The notes: a model not told the origin generated them from the sequence alone. A stretch of 25,486 bases of DNA from SVQP01 sp045660125 (GCA_045660125.1 JAZRDG010000161.1:1-25486); one strand, 5' to 3'. Positions 7,754 to 15,038 are shown, counted from the first letter of the stretch. Translations and numbers: made by a program.

Positions 7754-8527
7754 ATGAATGAAAAATTTGAGGACGTATTGGCGCTGATTGGCGGGTATGC
7801 GATCTTTGGCGCGGAAATGGTCAAGGAGAGCGCAAAGCCGCTGACCGATAAAATTTCCGCAGAGCTGCACGCCGCGATAGCCGAGATCCGCACGGATATT
7901 GATGCGGTCAGAGCGCGCGACCCTGCTGCAAAGAGCGATATTGAGGTGCTGCTGCTCTATTCGGGCGTGCATGCGCTGCTGGCGTATCGCGTCTCTCACA
8001 GGCTGTATTTGTCCGAGCATTATTTCTCGGCGCGTCTGGTCAGCCAGCTTGCAAGGTTTTTCACCGGTGTGGAGATACACCCGGGCGCAACCATTGGCAA
8101 GGGCTTGGTGATCGACCACGGATCAGGCGTTGTGATCGGTGAGACGGCAGAGATCGGAGATAACTGCACGCTGTATCAGGGCGTGACCCTGGGCGGTACG
8201 GGCAAGGATCTTGGCAAGCGTCACCCCACGCTGGGGGACGGCGTGCTGGTAGGCGCGGGCGCAAAGGTGTTAGGACCTTTTACCGTGTCGGACGGCAGCA
8301 AGGTGGCGGCAAACGCAGTGGTGCTCAAGGAGATCCCCGAAAACAGCACGGCGGTGGGCATTCCCGCGCGTGTGGTCAAGCGCGACGGCGAGAGGGTTAG
8401 CTCTCCCTCGGCAGATCTCGACCACGTGCATATCCCCGACCCTGTCAAGGATGAGATCACAAGGCTTGAGCAAAGACTTGCACAGATGCAAGCCGAGCTT
8501 GAAGAGCTCAAGAAAAATCAAAAGTAA
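7754..8527 (+). CDS. cysE: Serine O-acetyltransferase
   Basis: 257 residues. It transfers acetyl from acetyl-CoA to L-serine, making O-acetylserine for cysteine synthesis in the cytoplasm. An N-terminal helical region (ELHAAIAEIRTDIDAVRARDP, LLLYSGVHALLAYRVSHRLY) precedes the left-handed beta-helix of hexapeptide repeats. Active-site histidines are recognisable in IDHGSGVVIGET and KRHPTLGDGV, along with the VTLGGTGK and GIPARVV motifs. The C-terminus is a charged coiled coil ending KKNQK. It lacks the terminal isoleucine that classical CysE inserts into CysK, so that complex may not form in the usual way. It is the last gene of the zapA-U32-amidase cluster, 37 bases after the amidase, and is followed directly by a terminator. 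No T-box or other leader is visible. Confidence 0.95.
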   Translation: MNEKFEDVLALIGGYAIFGAEMVKESAKPLTDKISAELHAAIAEIRTDIDAVRARDPAAKSDIEVLLLYSGVHALLAYRVSHRLYLSEHYFSARLVSQLARFFTGVEIHPGATIGKGLVIDHGSGVVIGETAEIGDNCTLYQGVTLGGTGKDLGKRHPTLGDGVLVGAGAKVLGPFTVSDGSKVAANAVVLKEIPENSTAVGIPARVVKRDGERVSSPSADLDHVHIPDPVKDEITRLEQRLAQMQAELEELKKNQK

Positions 8528-8535
8528 TAAAGCGG

Positions 8536-8563
8536 AAAATCGGCTCGCGCGCGAGCCGATTTT
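8536..8563 (+). terminator. Terminator of the zapA-cysE cluster
   Basis: A perfect 28-base palindrome (stem AAAATCGGCTCGCG and its complement) starts 9 bases after the cysE stop and is followed by TTTGCTTG. The symmetric A/T ends allow function in both directions. Confidence 0.85.
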
Positions 8564-8636
8564 CTTTGCTTGCGCACGCTACATATTTTCTCCAGTCCTT
8601 GCATATATTACCACGGGTCTTGTCCACGATCAGGTC

Positions 8637-8665
8637 TTTACAACAACACTTTCCTGTGTTATAAT
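8637..8665 (+). promoter_or_regulatory. Promoter of the CHAP-domain gene
   Basis: TTTACA (8637-8642), 17-base spacer, TATAAT (8660-8665). The leader is about 45 bases long and A-rich. This is a strong sigma-70/SigA-type match. Confidence 0.75.
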
Positions 8666-8715
8666 AGTCGTGGAAACAAAAAAACCTATGATTTGACAAA
8701 AAAGGATGGATTTCA

Positions 8716-10053
8716 ATGAACTTACGTAGAATATTATCGGGATTGGCTGCCCTTGGCATTGCAGCCGCATCGCTTTCGGTGGCTGCAGGGGCGGTCGAGC
8801 CCTCGTACAAGGTATCCGAGGACTATCAGGACTCCTTGTATTATGAAAACCTGCAAGCCGTGGAGCTGACGGGCGACGGCGTGACCGACGTCATCGCAGT
8901 TGCGCTTTCGCAGCTTGGCTACCACGAGGGCAACGGCAATGCGGATCTGGACGGCAGAAACAACGGCGGCTCTAAAAACTTTACCGAGTATAACGTGCTG
9001 TTCGGCAAGCTGGATAACGGCGAGGGAAACGGCACAAGCTACGGGTACGCATGGTGTGCCGCGTTTGTCAACTGGTGCTTGCGTCAGGCGCGCGTGGATA
9101 AGGAGCTGACGGGCGGCATGTACGTGTCCTGTGCCTCTTGGCGCAATTGGTTTATTAACGAAGGCGCGAAATACGGCGCGTCTTACCATGCACGCACCGA
9201 CGATTACATACCCCAAAGGGGCGACCTGATCTTTTATAAGAGCCTTTCGGCTACGCATAACCGCGCGACCGACCACATCGGCATCGTGCTCAAGTGCGAG
9301 GACGGCAAGGTGTACGCCATCGAGGGCAATGCCGACAACAAGGTAGGCTTGCACGAGTATGAGCTGACCAACCGCTATATCGTGGGATACGGCAGCATTG
9401 CGTACAAGACCGCAGACGTGCCCGAGACCGAATACTATGACGTGGAAAAGTTCCTGCCCGGTCAGTATATTTCCTCCAAGGGCAACGTGTCCGTGTATGC
9501 AGGACCCGGCAGCAGCTTTACCAAGGTTGCAAGTCTGGATGCAAACGAAGTCTATCGTATTACCGCGGTGCAGGATAAGTACGGATATCTGACCTTGGAG
9601 GACGGCACGAGCGGCTGGGTGTCGCTCAAGCGTCTGATTCCCATGAACGCATCCGCGTTCTTTACGGTCGAGCTGGAGGCAGGCGAGCAGAGCGTCAAGG
9701 CGATCGTGGCACAGGGGGCATCGTGGCAGATCCCCGAGCTGACGCTTGACGGGGATATGCTTGGCTGGAGCGCAGGCGAGGGAAGCGAGCTGTTTGCACC
9801 CGGGCAGGTGATCACGCCCGAGTCGGATTTGGTGCTCAAGGCGGCATATCCGGCAGAGTCCGAGACCCAACCCGAAAGCGAGACCGAGGCTGCCACCGCG
9901 CCCGAGAGCAGCGAGGACGAGCAGACCACCGCAGAGGAGCAGAGCACCGCGTCCGAGCCCCAAACGGGCTGTAACGGCACGGTCGGCGCTGCGGCAGTAG
10001 GTATTGTGCTTGCAGCGTGCGCAGCGTTTGCGTGTAAGAAAAAGAAAGCGTAA
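8716..10053 (+). CDS. Secreted CHAP-domain peptidoglycan hydrolase with SH3 domain and sortase-like C-terminus
   Basis: 445 residues, ATG 8716, AAGGA about 9 bases upstream. Residues 1-27 form a signal peptide (LRRIL, then LAALGIAAASLSVAAGA). The CHAP domain covers about 55-230, with the catalytic Cys in YAWCAAFVNW (C114), His in DHIGIV (H187) and a polar third residue in IEGNA. CHAP enzymes are NlpC/P60-type amidases or endopeptidases that cut peptidoglycan. An SH3_3 domain follows (VSVYAGPGSSFTKVASL to GWVSLKRL, about 250-305), then an InlB/Flg_new-like repeat (LEAGEQSVKAIVAQGASW to SDLVLKAAYP). After that come a Glu/Thr/Ser linker and the end PQTG-C, a hydrophobic segment and KKKK. That end fits a sortase signal with an unusual Pro-Gln-Thr-Gly core followed by Cys. 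It stands alone between a promoter and a terminator. Confidence 0.9.
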   Translation: MNLRRILSGLAALGIAAASLSVAAGAVEPSYKVSEDYQDSLYYENLQAVELTGDGVTDVIAVALSQLGYHEGNGNADLDGRNNGGSKNFTEYNVLFGKLDNGEGNGTSYGYAWCAAFVNWCLRQARVDKELTGGMYVSCASWRNWFINEGAKYGASYHARTDDYIPQRGDLIFYKSLSATHNRATDHIGIVLKCEDGKVYAIEGNADNKVGLHEYELTNRYIVGYGSIAYKTADVPETEYYDVEKFLPGQYISSKGNVSVYAGPGSSFTKVASLDANEVYRITAVQDKYGYLTLEDGTSGWVSLKRLIPMNASAFFTVELEAGEQSVKAIVAQGASWQIPELTLDGDMLGWSAGEGSELFAPGQVITPESDLVLKAAYPAESETQPESETEAATAPESSEDEQTTAEEQSTASEPQTGCNGTVGAAAVGIVLAACAAFACKKKKA

Positions 10054-10060
10054 ATACGTA

Positions 10061-10094
10061 AAAGGAGCTGATTCAATTGTTGAACAGCTCCTTT
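10061..10094 (+). terminator. Terminator of the CHAP-domain gene
   Basis: AAAGGAGCTG (10061-10070) pairs with CAGCTCCTTT (10085-10094), with an inner TTCAA/TTGAA stem and one bulged base. It lies 7 bases after the stop codon and ends in CTTTCTATTT. Confidence 0.85.
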
Positions 10095-10115
10095 CTATTT
10101 GCAAAGTGTCAAATA

Positions 10116-10236
10116 TTACCCACAACGGATAATCGAACAAGGCGGACGCGCCCAAAGCACCCCTCGGGGAGGGGGGCTTTGCGGCGCGCGTCCGTCATAT
10201 GGAGTTATCCGCTATGGGCAACTTCAAAACGAAAGG
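10116..10236. repeat. Palindromic MITE-like element with border modules
   Basis: The left arm (CGGATAATCGAACAAGGCGG, about 10124-10143, continuing to ACGCGCCC) is repeated inverted on the right (GCGCGTCCGTC, then GTTATCCG, to 10215). A core hairpin built on AAAGC, CCCCTC/GAGGGG and GCTTT lies between them. The same arm sequence recurs at both ends of the other elements in the window. Confidence 0.75.
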
Positions 10237-10247
10237 TTCATACAGAC

Positions 10248-10443
10248 CAACCAAACGGTTTGTGGGAACTTGATTTTATAGATAAAAGAAACAGACTATA
10301 TCAAGCCTTCTCCAGTGGGAGAAGGTGGCGCCGTAGGCGACGGATGAGGTGTTAGAAAAGGGTTTGAAATCTAAAAATCCAACCCGAAATATTACTTTGC
10401 TTGTCAACTACACTTCGACTCCTCATCCATCGCTTCGCGGGCC
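10248..10443. repeat. Dispersed repeat, inverted copy of 16873-17075
   Basis: Read on the other strand, this matches 16873-17075 through its whole length with scattered differences, including a long identical run around the central CGAAATATTACTTTGCTT. It includes an inverted-repeat element (AAGCCTTCTCC from 10303 to the CCTCATCC end) plus about 55 bases of shared flank. Its right end is CCCCTTCCCCGTAGGGG rather than the TTCTCCCGCAGGAGAA of the partner, so the two copies are chimeric at that edge. Confidence 0.85.
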
Positions 10444-10530
10444 CCCTTCCCCGTAGGGGACGGCTCTGTAGCGCGCGTCCGCCTTGTTCGGTTATCCGTT
10501 ATAGGCAATCGTATCAGACGGAAACGTGAA

Positions 10531-10560
10531 AAGGGGCTGAGTCAATTGACTCAGCCCCTT
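10531..10560 (-). terminator. Terminator of the OB-fold lipoprotein gene
   Basis: A perfect 30-base palindrome (stem AAGGGGCTGAGTCAA and its complement) begins 17 bases after the minus-strand stop codon. On that strand it is followed by TTCACGTTT. It may also act in the plus direction. Confidence 0.85.
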
Positions 10561-10577
10561 GAATCAGGGAGTATGAA

Positions 10578-12815
10578 TTACTTCATAAAGTTCAGCTCGT
10601 TGCATACCTTGCCGTCCTCGGTGAGTACTGCAAGCACGCAGCCGGTGTAGTAGTTCTTGTCGTTCCAGTTACAAGCTGCAACCTCAACGGTGACCTCCTG
10701 ACCTGCATATGCCTTGAGCCAGCTGTACTGATTTGCGCTGGAGCAATACAGACGCAGCTTGGTGCCGTTTGCATCGGACAGGAAGATGTTGGTGTAGTAT
10801 GCGGTCTCCTCAACGGTAACGGTTGCCTTGAGCACGAATACCGTGGTGGTGTAGTCAACGGTGGGATCCAGGTCGTAAACCTCCTGCAGGGTCTTGTCGG
10901 TTACGAAGGTGTTGGTGGAGTATGCGTGGCCGCCATAGGTGTTGGAAAGGATCTCAGCGTCGTTCAGGCAGGTCTGACCGTAGTAGTTGGTGCCGCCCTT
11001 GGTGTTGATGTGGCGAACGCCGGTCAGGATGACCTCGTCACCAATGGTCAGGGTCTGCATCACAGCAGAGGTGGTCTGTACTGCGATCACGCCGGTCTCG
11101 TCGATGAGGTAGAAGCCGGTCTTGTTGACCAGAGAAGGACCAACGATACCCTTAACGGTTACGGTTTCGCCGGTAGCAGCGTTGATGGCGGTCTGCACGT
11201 CAACGTAGTCGAACTTGGGAGTGGGAGTGAGCGTGATCTCTACGGAGTCGGTTGCGCTGACGTTACCAAGCGTAGCGGTTACGGTCACGGTTACGGTGGT
11301 AACCTCCTCTACCTCTGCGGTGGTCATGATGATCTTGCCGTCAACGGTAACAAAGGTCAGTGCGCTCTCGTTGGAGGAAGCGTAGGAAAGGGTAACGCCG
11401 CTAAAGCCAAGCAGATCGGAAGAAACGCCGCCCAGCAGCTCGAGTGCGGGGTTAGCGGAGTATGTGGGCATGAACTGACCCATTGCGTGATACTTGAGCG
11501 CGTACTCGGGTGCGCCTGCAACGTCAAAGGTGTAGCCCTCGTCGATCACCTCGATGGGAACCAGACGGAAGAAGCAATCGCCTGCGGTGGACTTGCAGTT
11601 GATGGGGGAGATGTAAACGGTGCAGATCTTGCCGTCAAACTCATCCAGCCACTCAAAGTCGCTGCCGTTGCACTGGGTGTAGGTGTAGTTGCCGGTTTCG
11701 CCGTCAATGTCAAAGAAGTAGTAGTTCACAAAGCCGTTGCCGGGAACCTTCTTAACAAGAGCGTTGACCTTGTAGATGGTGGTGGTAACGTTTTCGGTTA
11801 CGGGAGTATCAAGGATGTCCTTGATGCAGGATTCGGTGATCCAGGACTTATCAAATGCGTAATCCTGGCTGTCGTCCTGCTCGATCAGGTAAGCGTTTGC
11901 GATCTGGCAGCTGCCCTTGTAGCCAAAGTTTGCTGCGCTGGACTGCTCGGTATCCAGGATCCAGTAGTCCTTCTCACCTGCAATGGTGAGCTTGTCGCCT
12001 TCGGAAACTCTCTGTGCGATGTTGCCGTCAAAGACGTAGATGGAGCCGGTCTCGTCAACAAGGAAGAAGCCGTTGGGCTTAAAGCCGTTTGCATAGGTGA
12101 TCTGTGCAACAATGCCGTCCAGCTTGATCTTGGTGCCCTTGTCAGCCTCTCTTGCGTCTGCAACCGACATGTCGGTGTAGTCGTCAAGGTTGATGTCAAC
12201 CTCAACGTGGGTGAACTCGATCAGGCGAGCGTTCTTAACTTCCTTGGTGCCGTTGTAGTTCTGCAGAATGCAGTACAGCAGAACCTCGTCACCCTTGTAG
12301 GGCTTGTCCTCCATCTGGCTGTAGTTGATCTCGCCGTCAGCGCTGTAGGTGCCGTACACCTCAATAGAGCCGGTTGCGTCGGTGATGATCATCTGGCCGT
12401 ATGCAGCGTTGAGGATGGACTCAACGGTAGCGCGGATGTAGTATCTTTCGGTGGTTACGTTGCCCTCTTCGCCGCAAAGCTCAAGAGCTTCTGCGATGGT
12501 GATGGTCTTGATCTCATCCTCGGGAGCGGTGGTGTCCTCTTCGGTAGAGGAGTCCTCTTCGGGGGTGGTGGTGTCTTCAACGGTAGTGTCTTCGACGGTG
12601 GTGTCTTCGACAGTAGTGTCTTCAACAGTAGTGTCTTCGACGGTGGTGTCCTCGGGAGTGGTGGTGTCTTCTGCGGTGGAGTCGGTGGATTCGGTGGGTG
12701 CCTGAGTGTCTGCGCCGGTGGTCTGCTCTTCCTTGTTACCCTTGTCGCAAGCAACAAAAGCAGCGAGCATCAACAAAGCGATCAGAGCGATGGCAAGAAT
12801 CTTGGTGAACTTCAT
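10578..12815 (-). CDS. Lipoprotein with repeated OB-fold-like domains
   Basis: 745 residues, ATG 12815 with AAAGGAGA upstream on the minus strand. A lipoprotein signal ends at C23 (LAAFVAC), so the protein should be anchored to the outer face of the membrane. Residues 31-100 are a Thr/Glu/Asp linker with a run of EDTTV units. Then come repeated domains of about 100 residues with the same pattern: an opening helix (ITIAEALEL, MSVADARE, VDVQTAIN, LQEVYDLD), a strand pair, and a GxxLxDETGxIxVY-type hairpin. I place them at about 104-205, 213-320, 330-430, 548-645 and 655-745. A bacterial Ig-like domain lies at about 450-545 (VTLSYASSNESALTFVTVDGKI is part of it). Such OB-like domains occur in secreted proteins that bind nucleic acid or glycan. 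No nuclease or hydrolase motif is visible, so the ligand is unknown. Confidence 0.8.
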   Translation of the reverse strand: MKFTKILAIALIALLMLAAFVACDKGNKEEQTTGADTQAPTESTDSTAEDTTTPEDTTVEDTTVEDTTVEDTTVEDTTVEDTTTPEEDSSTEEDTTAPEDEIKTITIAEALELCGEEGNVTTERYYIRATVESILNAAYGQMIITDATGSIEVYGTYSADGEINYSQMEDKPYKGDEVLLYCILQNYNGTKEVKNARLIEFTHVEVDINLDDYTDMSVADAREADKGTKIKLDGIVAQITYANGFKPNGFFLVDETGSIYVFDGNIAQRVSEGDKLTIAGEKDYWILDTEQSSAANFGYKGSCQIANAYLIEQDDSQDYAFDKSWITESCIKDILDTPVTENVTTTIYKVNALVKKVPGNGFVNYYFFDIDGETGNYTYTQCNGSDFEWLDEFDGKICTVYISPINCKSTAGDCFFRLVPIEVIDEGYTFDVAGAPEYALKYHAMGQFMPTYSANPALELLGGVSSDLLGFSGVTLSYASSNESALTFVTVDGKIIMTTAEVEEVTTVTVTVTATLGNVSATDSVEITLTPTPKFDYVDVQTAINAATGETVTVKGIVGPSLVNKTGFYLIDETGVIAVQTTSAVMQTLTIGDEVILTGVRHINTKGGTNYYGQTCLNDAEILSNTYGGHAYSTNTFVTDKTLQEVYDLDPTVDYTTTVFVLKATVTVEETAYYTNIFLSDANGTKLRLYCSSANQYSWLKAYAGQEVTVEVAACNWNDKNYYTGCVLAVLTEDGKVCNELNFMK
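12568..12657 (-). repeat. 15-bp coding tandem repeat (EDTTV units)
   Basis: Six consecutive 15-base units start at 12568, 12583, 12598, 12613, 12628 and 12643, with few differences between them. On the minus strand they encode the EDTTV repeats of the lipoprotein linker. In-frame gain or loss of units by slippage would change linker length without breaking the gene. Confidence 0.9.
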
Positions 12816-12854
12816 GCGTTTTTTATCTCCTTTAAAAATTTTACAACATTTTAC

Positions 12855-12883
12855 ATTATATGATAAAAAACGTCAAAGGTCAA
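12855..12883 (-). promoter_or_regulatory. Promoter of the OB-fold lipoprotein gene
   Basis: On the minus strand: TTGACC (12878-12883), 17-base spacer, TATAAT (12855-12860). The leader is about 35 bases, just enough to hold the ribosome site. Confidence 0.8.
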
Positions 12884-12914
12884 CAGGTCAAAACCAATTT
12901 CTCCCTATGATACA

Positions 12915-12941
12915 AAAAAGCAGGACAGCGTCCTGCTTTTT
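12915..12941 (-). terminator. Terminator of the esterase operon
   Basis: Stem AAAAAGCAGGA / TCCTGCTTTTT (12915-12925 with 12931-12941) around a 5-base loop. On the minus strand it ends in a T run 18 bases after the esterase stop codon. Confidence 0.85.
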
Positions 12942-12958
12942 GTGTGTTTTTTATCAAA

Positions 12959-14149
12959 TCAATTCTCGGGTGCGCGCCAGTCAAAGATCAATTCGGGCTT
13001 TTCGAAGCCCACCTGAGAAAAGCGTTCGTCTGCGGGTGCACCCGTCGTTCTTTGCAGAATGATGTTGACCAGCATCTGTACGTCAAGCGGTTGGTGCGCG
13101 TGTGTGCCGGGGCGGAAGTACCAGTACAGGTTTTCGGGCACGCCAAGGTACTTGAATACCTCGCTTGCTGCCAGCGTGGTCTGCCAGGAGCCGATGGGGT
13201 TGCCCCACAAATCGCCCGCGCCCTCGGAAACGAACAGAATACGGGGTGCGACCATTGCCTTGAGCGAGTGCGCGTCAAAGGGCAGATCCTCGGGACGGTC
13301 GGCATATTCGCCCAGATCCGGACCCATCCAGAAATCAAAGTTGCGCCACAGATCGGCAAGCAGCTCGCTTCTCTTGAGCATAAGTGCGCGGTTGGGATCG
13401 TTGTTGCCCATGTATTCGCCCTCAAAATAGATGCGGTAGCAGGAGCATGCGCCTGCGCAGGTGGCGTTGGGGTTGACGATGGCAGCTCTCGTGTCCAGCA
13501 CGCCTGCCAACGCCGCGGTCTTTGCACCGCGCGAGTGACCCGAGAATACGATCATATCGGGATTGGTCAGACCTAATTTTTCAAGCAGGTCTACGCAGCG
13601 GGAGTATCCCCAAGCCCATGCGCCGAGTGCGCCGAAGGTGTACTCGGGGTAGACCTCGTGCAAAGGACCGTGACCGCGTCCTCTGAATTGGATATCCTCG
13701 GCAAGCTCGGTGCGGTCAAACAGCATCCAAGCAATGCCCTTGTCCAGAGCCGCATGCAAAAAATCCTTGTCAAAGGCGTAGTTGAAGGAAAGGTCGCCGT
13801 CCACAATGACGGGAGGCAGGGGAGTGGGGGTGGGAACGCCCCAGGCAGGCAAAAACAGCTTGGCGATAAAGGAAACGGTCTTTTGCTTGGTGCCTGCCGT
13901 GATGCGGTAGGTGTTCATGGTGCCCTTGCCGCCGATGTAAAGCTCCTCGTATTCAAATACCTCGGGAGCGGGCGGCTGCGTGCCGTATTGCAGCTCAACA
14001 GCCTGCTTGTAGATCTCTGCGCGGCGCGCTTCCCACTGGTCGGGGCTTGTCATGCGTGTGCCGTCGTCAAATTTGAACAGATCGGGCAGCGTGCCGTAGG
14101 TTTCATATTTGGTTACCTTAAGCATTTCGGGATATACGAATTTTTCCAT
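12959..14149 (-). CDS. CE15-like (glucuronoyl esterase family) alpha/beta-hydrolase, probably cytoplasmic
   Basis: 396 residues, ATG 14149 with AAGGAGG upstream. It is an alpha/beta-hydrolase with nucleophile motif GHSRGAKTA (S206), close to the GCSRxGKxA of carbohydrate esterase family 15. The downstream block LPFDAHSLKAMVAPRILFVSEGAGDLW is broken here as LPFDAHSLKAM (289-299) and APRILFVSEGAGDLW (301-315), and it matches the conserved CE15 layout. The likely catalytic His is in PGTHAHQ (H350 or H352). CE15 enzymes hydrolyse the ester between 4-O-methyl-glucuronic acid on xylan and lignin alcohols. Those are normally secreted; this one has no signal peptide. It is the second gene of an operon, 10 bases after the sugar isomerase, so it may act on imported uronate esters. 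The substrate is inferred, and a general acyl esterase is the alternative. Confidence 0.82.
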   Translation of the reverse strand: MEKFVYPEMLKVTKYETYGTLPDLFKFDDGTRMTSPDQWEARRAEIYKQAVELQYGTQPPAPEVFEYEELYIGGKGTMNTYRITAGTKQKTVSFIAKLFLPAWGVPTPTPLPPVIVDGDLSFNYAFDKDFLHAALDKGIAWMLFDRTELAEDIQFRGRGHGPLHEVYPEYTFGALGAWAWGYSRCVDLLEKLGLTNPDMIVFSGHSRGAKTAALAGVLDTRAAIVNPNATCAGACSCYRIYFEGEYMGNNDPNRALMLKRSELLADLWRNFDFWMGPDLGEYADRPEDLPFDAHSLKAMVAPRILFVSEGAGDLWGNPIGSWQTTLAASEVFKYLGVPENLYWYFRPGTHAHQPLDVQMLVNIILQRTTGAPADERFSQVGFEKPELIFDWRAPEN

Positions 14150-14159
14150 AAGTGCCTCC

Positions 14160-14933
14160 TTATCTGAAGTGCTTCATGACCGGATATGCGCCTGCAATAT
14201 CGCTCAGGAAATCACCGTACACGGGCTCGAGCGAGATCTTGTCGTCATAACCGATCGCACGCATCGCGTCTCTGTATACAAGGCAATCCGCAAGATCTGC
14301 CTCGGTGGGTGCTTTGCGGTCTGCCTGCGGGCGCGCCAAGTGCGCGTGGAAGACGTATTGCTTGTATTTTTCAATGTTTTCAATCGGCTCGCCGCCTGCC
14401 CAGAAGTGGAAGATGTCCAGCGTCAATCCTACGTTGGGGTGGTTTACCATAGCGCAGATCTCCGCGCCCTCTTCCAAGGTGTGCAGGAAGTTGGTTTCCT
14501 TGAGCTGCAAGGGCTCAATGGCAACGCGCACGCCAAAGCGCTCGCCCTCCTCGCCGAGAATGCGCATCAGAGCGGCAAAGCGCTCCTTGGCTTCGGCTAT
14601 ATCCATGCCCTCGGGCACGTTGCGTGCATAGCCCGAGCCCATGACCGCCACGTTCGCACCAAACTGTGCCGCACGTGCAAAGCCGGCTCTTGCGTATTCG
14701 CGCGCCCAAGCCTCGATCCGGTCGCGGTCTTCGCCAAACATGACAAAGCCGCCGGGGAAAAAGCCGTTGCAACAGGGAATGTCAAGTCCAAGCTCGTTCT
14801 TTTGTGCAAGATAGTAAGTCATTTGTTCTTCAGTGTAATTGGCAATGACCGAGAAGTTCCATTCCACGTGGTCAAATCCCTGCTCCTTGACCGCTGCCCA
14901 AAATTGGGGCGGTGCGCAAACGCCTATTTTCAT
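14160..14933 (-). CDS. Sugar phosphate isomerase/epimerase-like TIM-barrel protein
   Basis: 257 residues, ATG 14933 with AAGGAGG upstream. It belongs to the xylose-isomerase-like (AP endonuclease family 2) TIM barrels. Expected metal ligands are visible: E140 in AIEPL, D173 with H176 in LDIFHFW, H198 in FHAHLA, and E236 in SLEPVYG. These enzymes isomerise or epimerise ketoses, inososes or hydroxypyruvate-type substrates in the cytoplasm, and the family cannot be resolved to a substrate by eye. Length is typical. It leads the operon with the CE15-like esterase, so a uronic acid or a sugar released by the esterase is a reasonable guess. A consensus promoter lies 36 bases upstream. Confidence 0.87.
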   Translation of the reverse strand: MKIGVCAPPQFWAAVKEQGFDHVEWNFSVIANYTEEQMTYYLAQKNELGLDIPCCNGFFPGGFVMFGEDRDRIEAWAREYARAGFARAAQFGANVAVMGSGYARNVPEGMDIAEAKERFAALMRILGEEGERFGVRVAIEPLQLKETNFLHTLEEGAEICAMVNHPNVGLTLDIFHFWAGGEPIENIEKYKQYVFHAHLARPQADRKAPTEADLADCLVYRDAMRAIGYDDKISLEPVYGDFLSDIAGAYPVMKHFR

Positions 14934-14968
14934 GATGTGCCTCCTTGAGAGATGGTTTTGATACCCCT

Positions 14969-14997
14969 ATTTTAATATATTTTTGCGCGCTTGTCAA
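14969..14997 (-). promoter_or_regulatory. Promoter of the isomerase-esterase operon
   Basis: On the minus strand: TTGACA (14992-14997), 17-base spacer, TAAAAT (14969-14974). Confidence 0.8.
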
Positions 14998-15013
14998 TCG
15001 CTGCGGCAAAAGC

Positions 15014-15038
15014 TGAAAATTTTTTTGAAAAATTTTCA
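15014..15038. promoter_or_regulatory. A/T-rich inverted repeat between divergent promoters
   Basis: TGAAAATTTTT and its exact complement flank a 3-base loop. The repeat lies between the minus-strand promoter (-35 at 14992-14997) and the plus-strand promoter (-35 at 15099-15104). It could be an operator, an UP-like element, or chance in A/T-rich DNA. Confidence 0.3.

Larger units (their letters stand above)
10095..10530. repeat. Intergenic repeat island I
   Basis: No gene is supported. The island holds a palindromic element (10116-10236), then a unit shared in inverted orientation with the second island (10248-10443), then another border module (about 10477-10510). All three are described separately. 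Predicted frames here are short, Arg-rich and have no ribosome site. Confidence 0.85.

Noticed and set aside
7620..7760. Leader regulator (T-box or riboswitch) before cysE
   Set aside because: The gap between amidase and cysE is only 37 bases, with no room for a structured leader.
5404..7893. Minus-strand frame of 829 codons
   Set aside because: It spans the U32, amidase and cysE genes in antisense. The composition is that of a codon-bias shadow and there is no start signal.
8734..10155. Minus-strand frame of 473 codons
   Set aside because: Antisense to the CHAP gene, which has signal peptide, catalytic motifs, promoter and terminator.
10926..12863. Plus-strand frame of 645 codons
   Set aside because: A Gly/Val/Asp-rich antisense shadow of the OB-fold lipoprotein. 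It extends through that gene's promoter.
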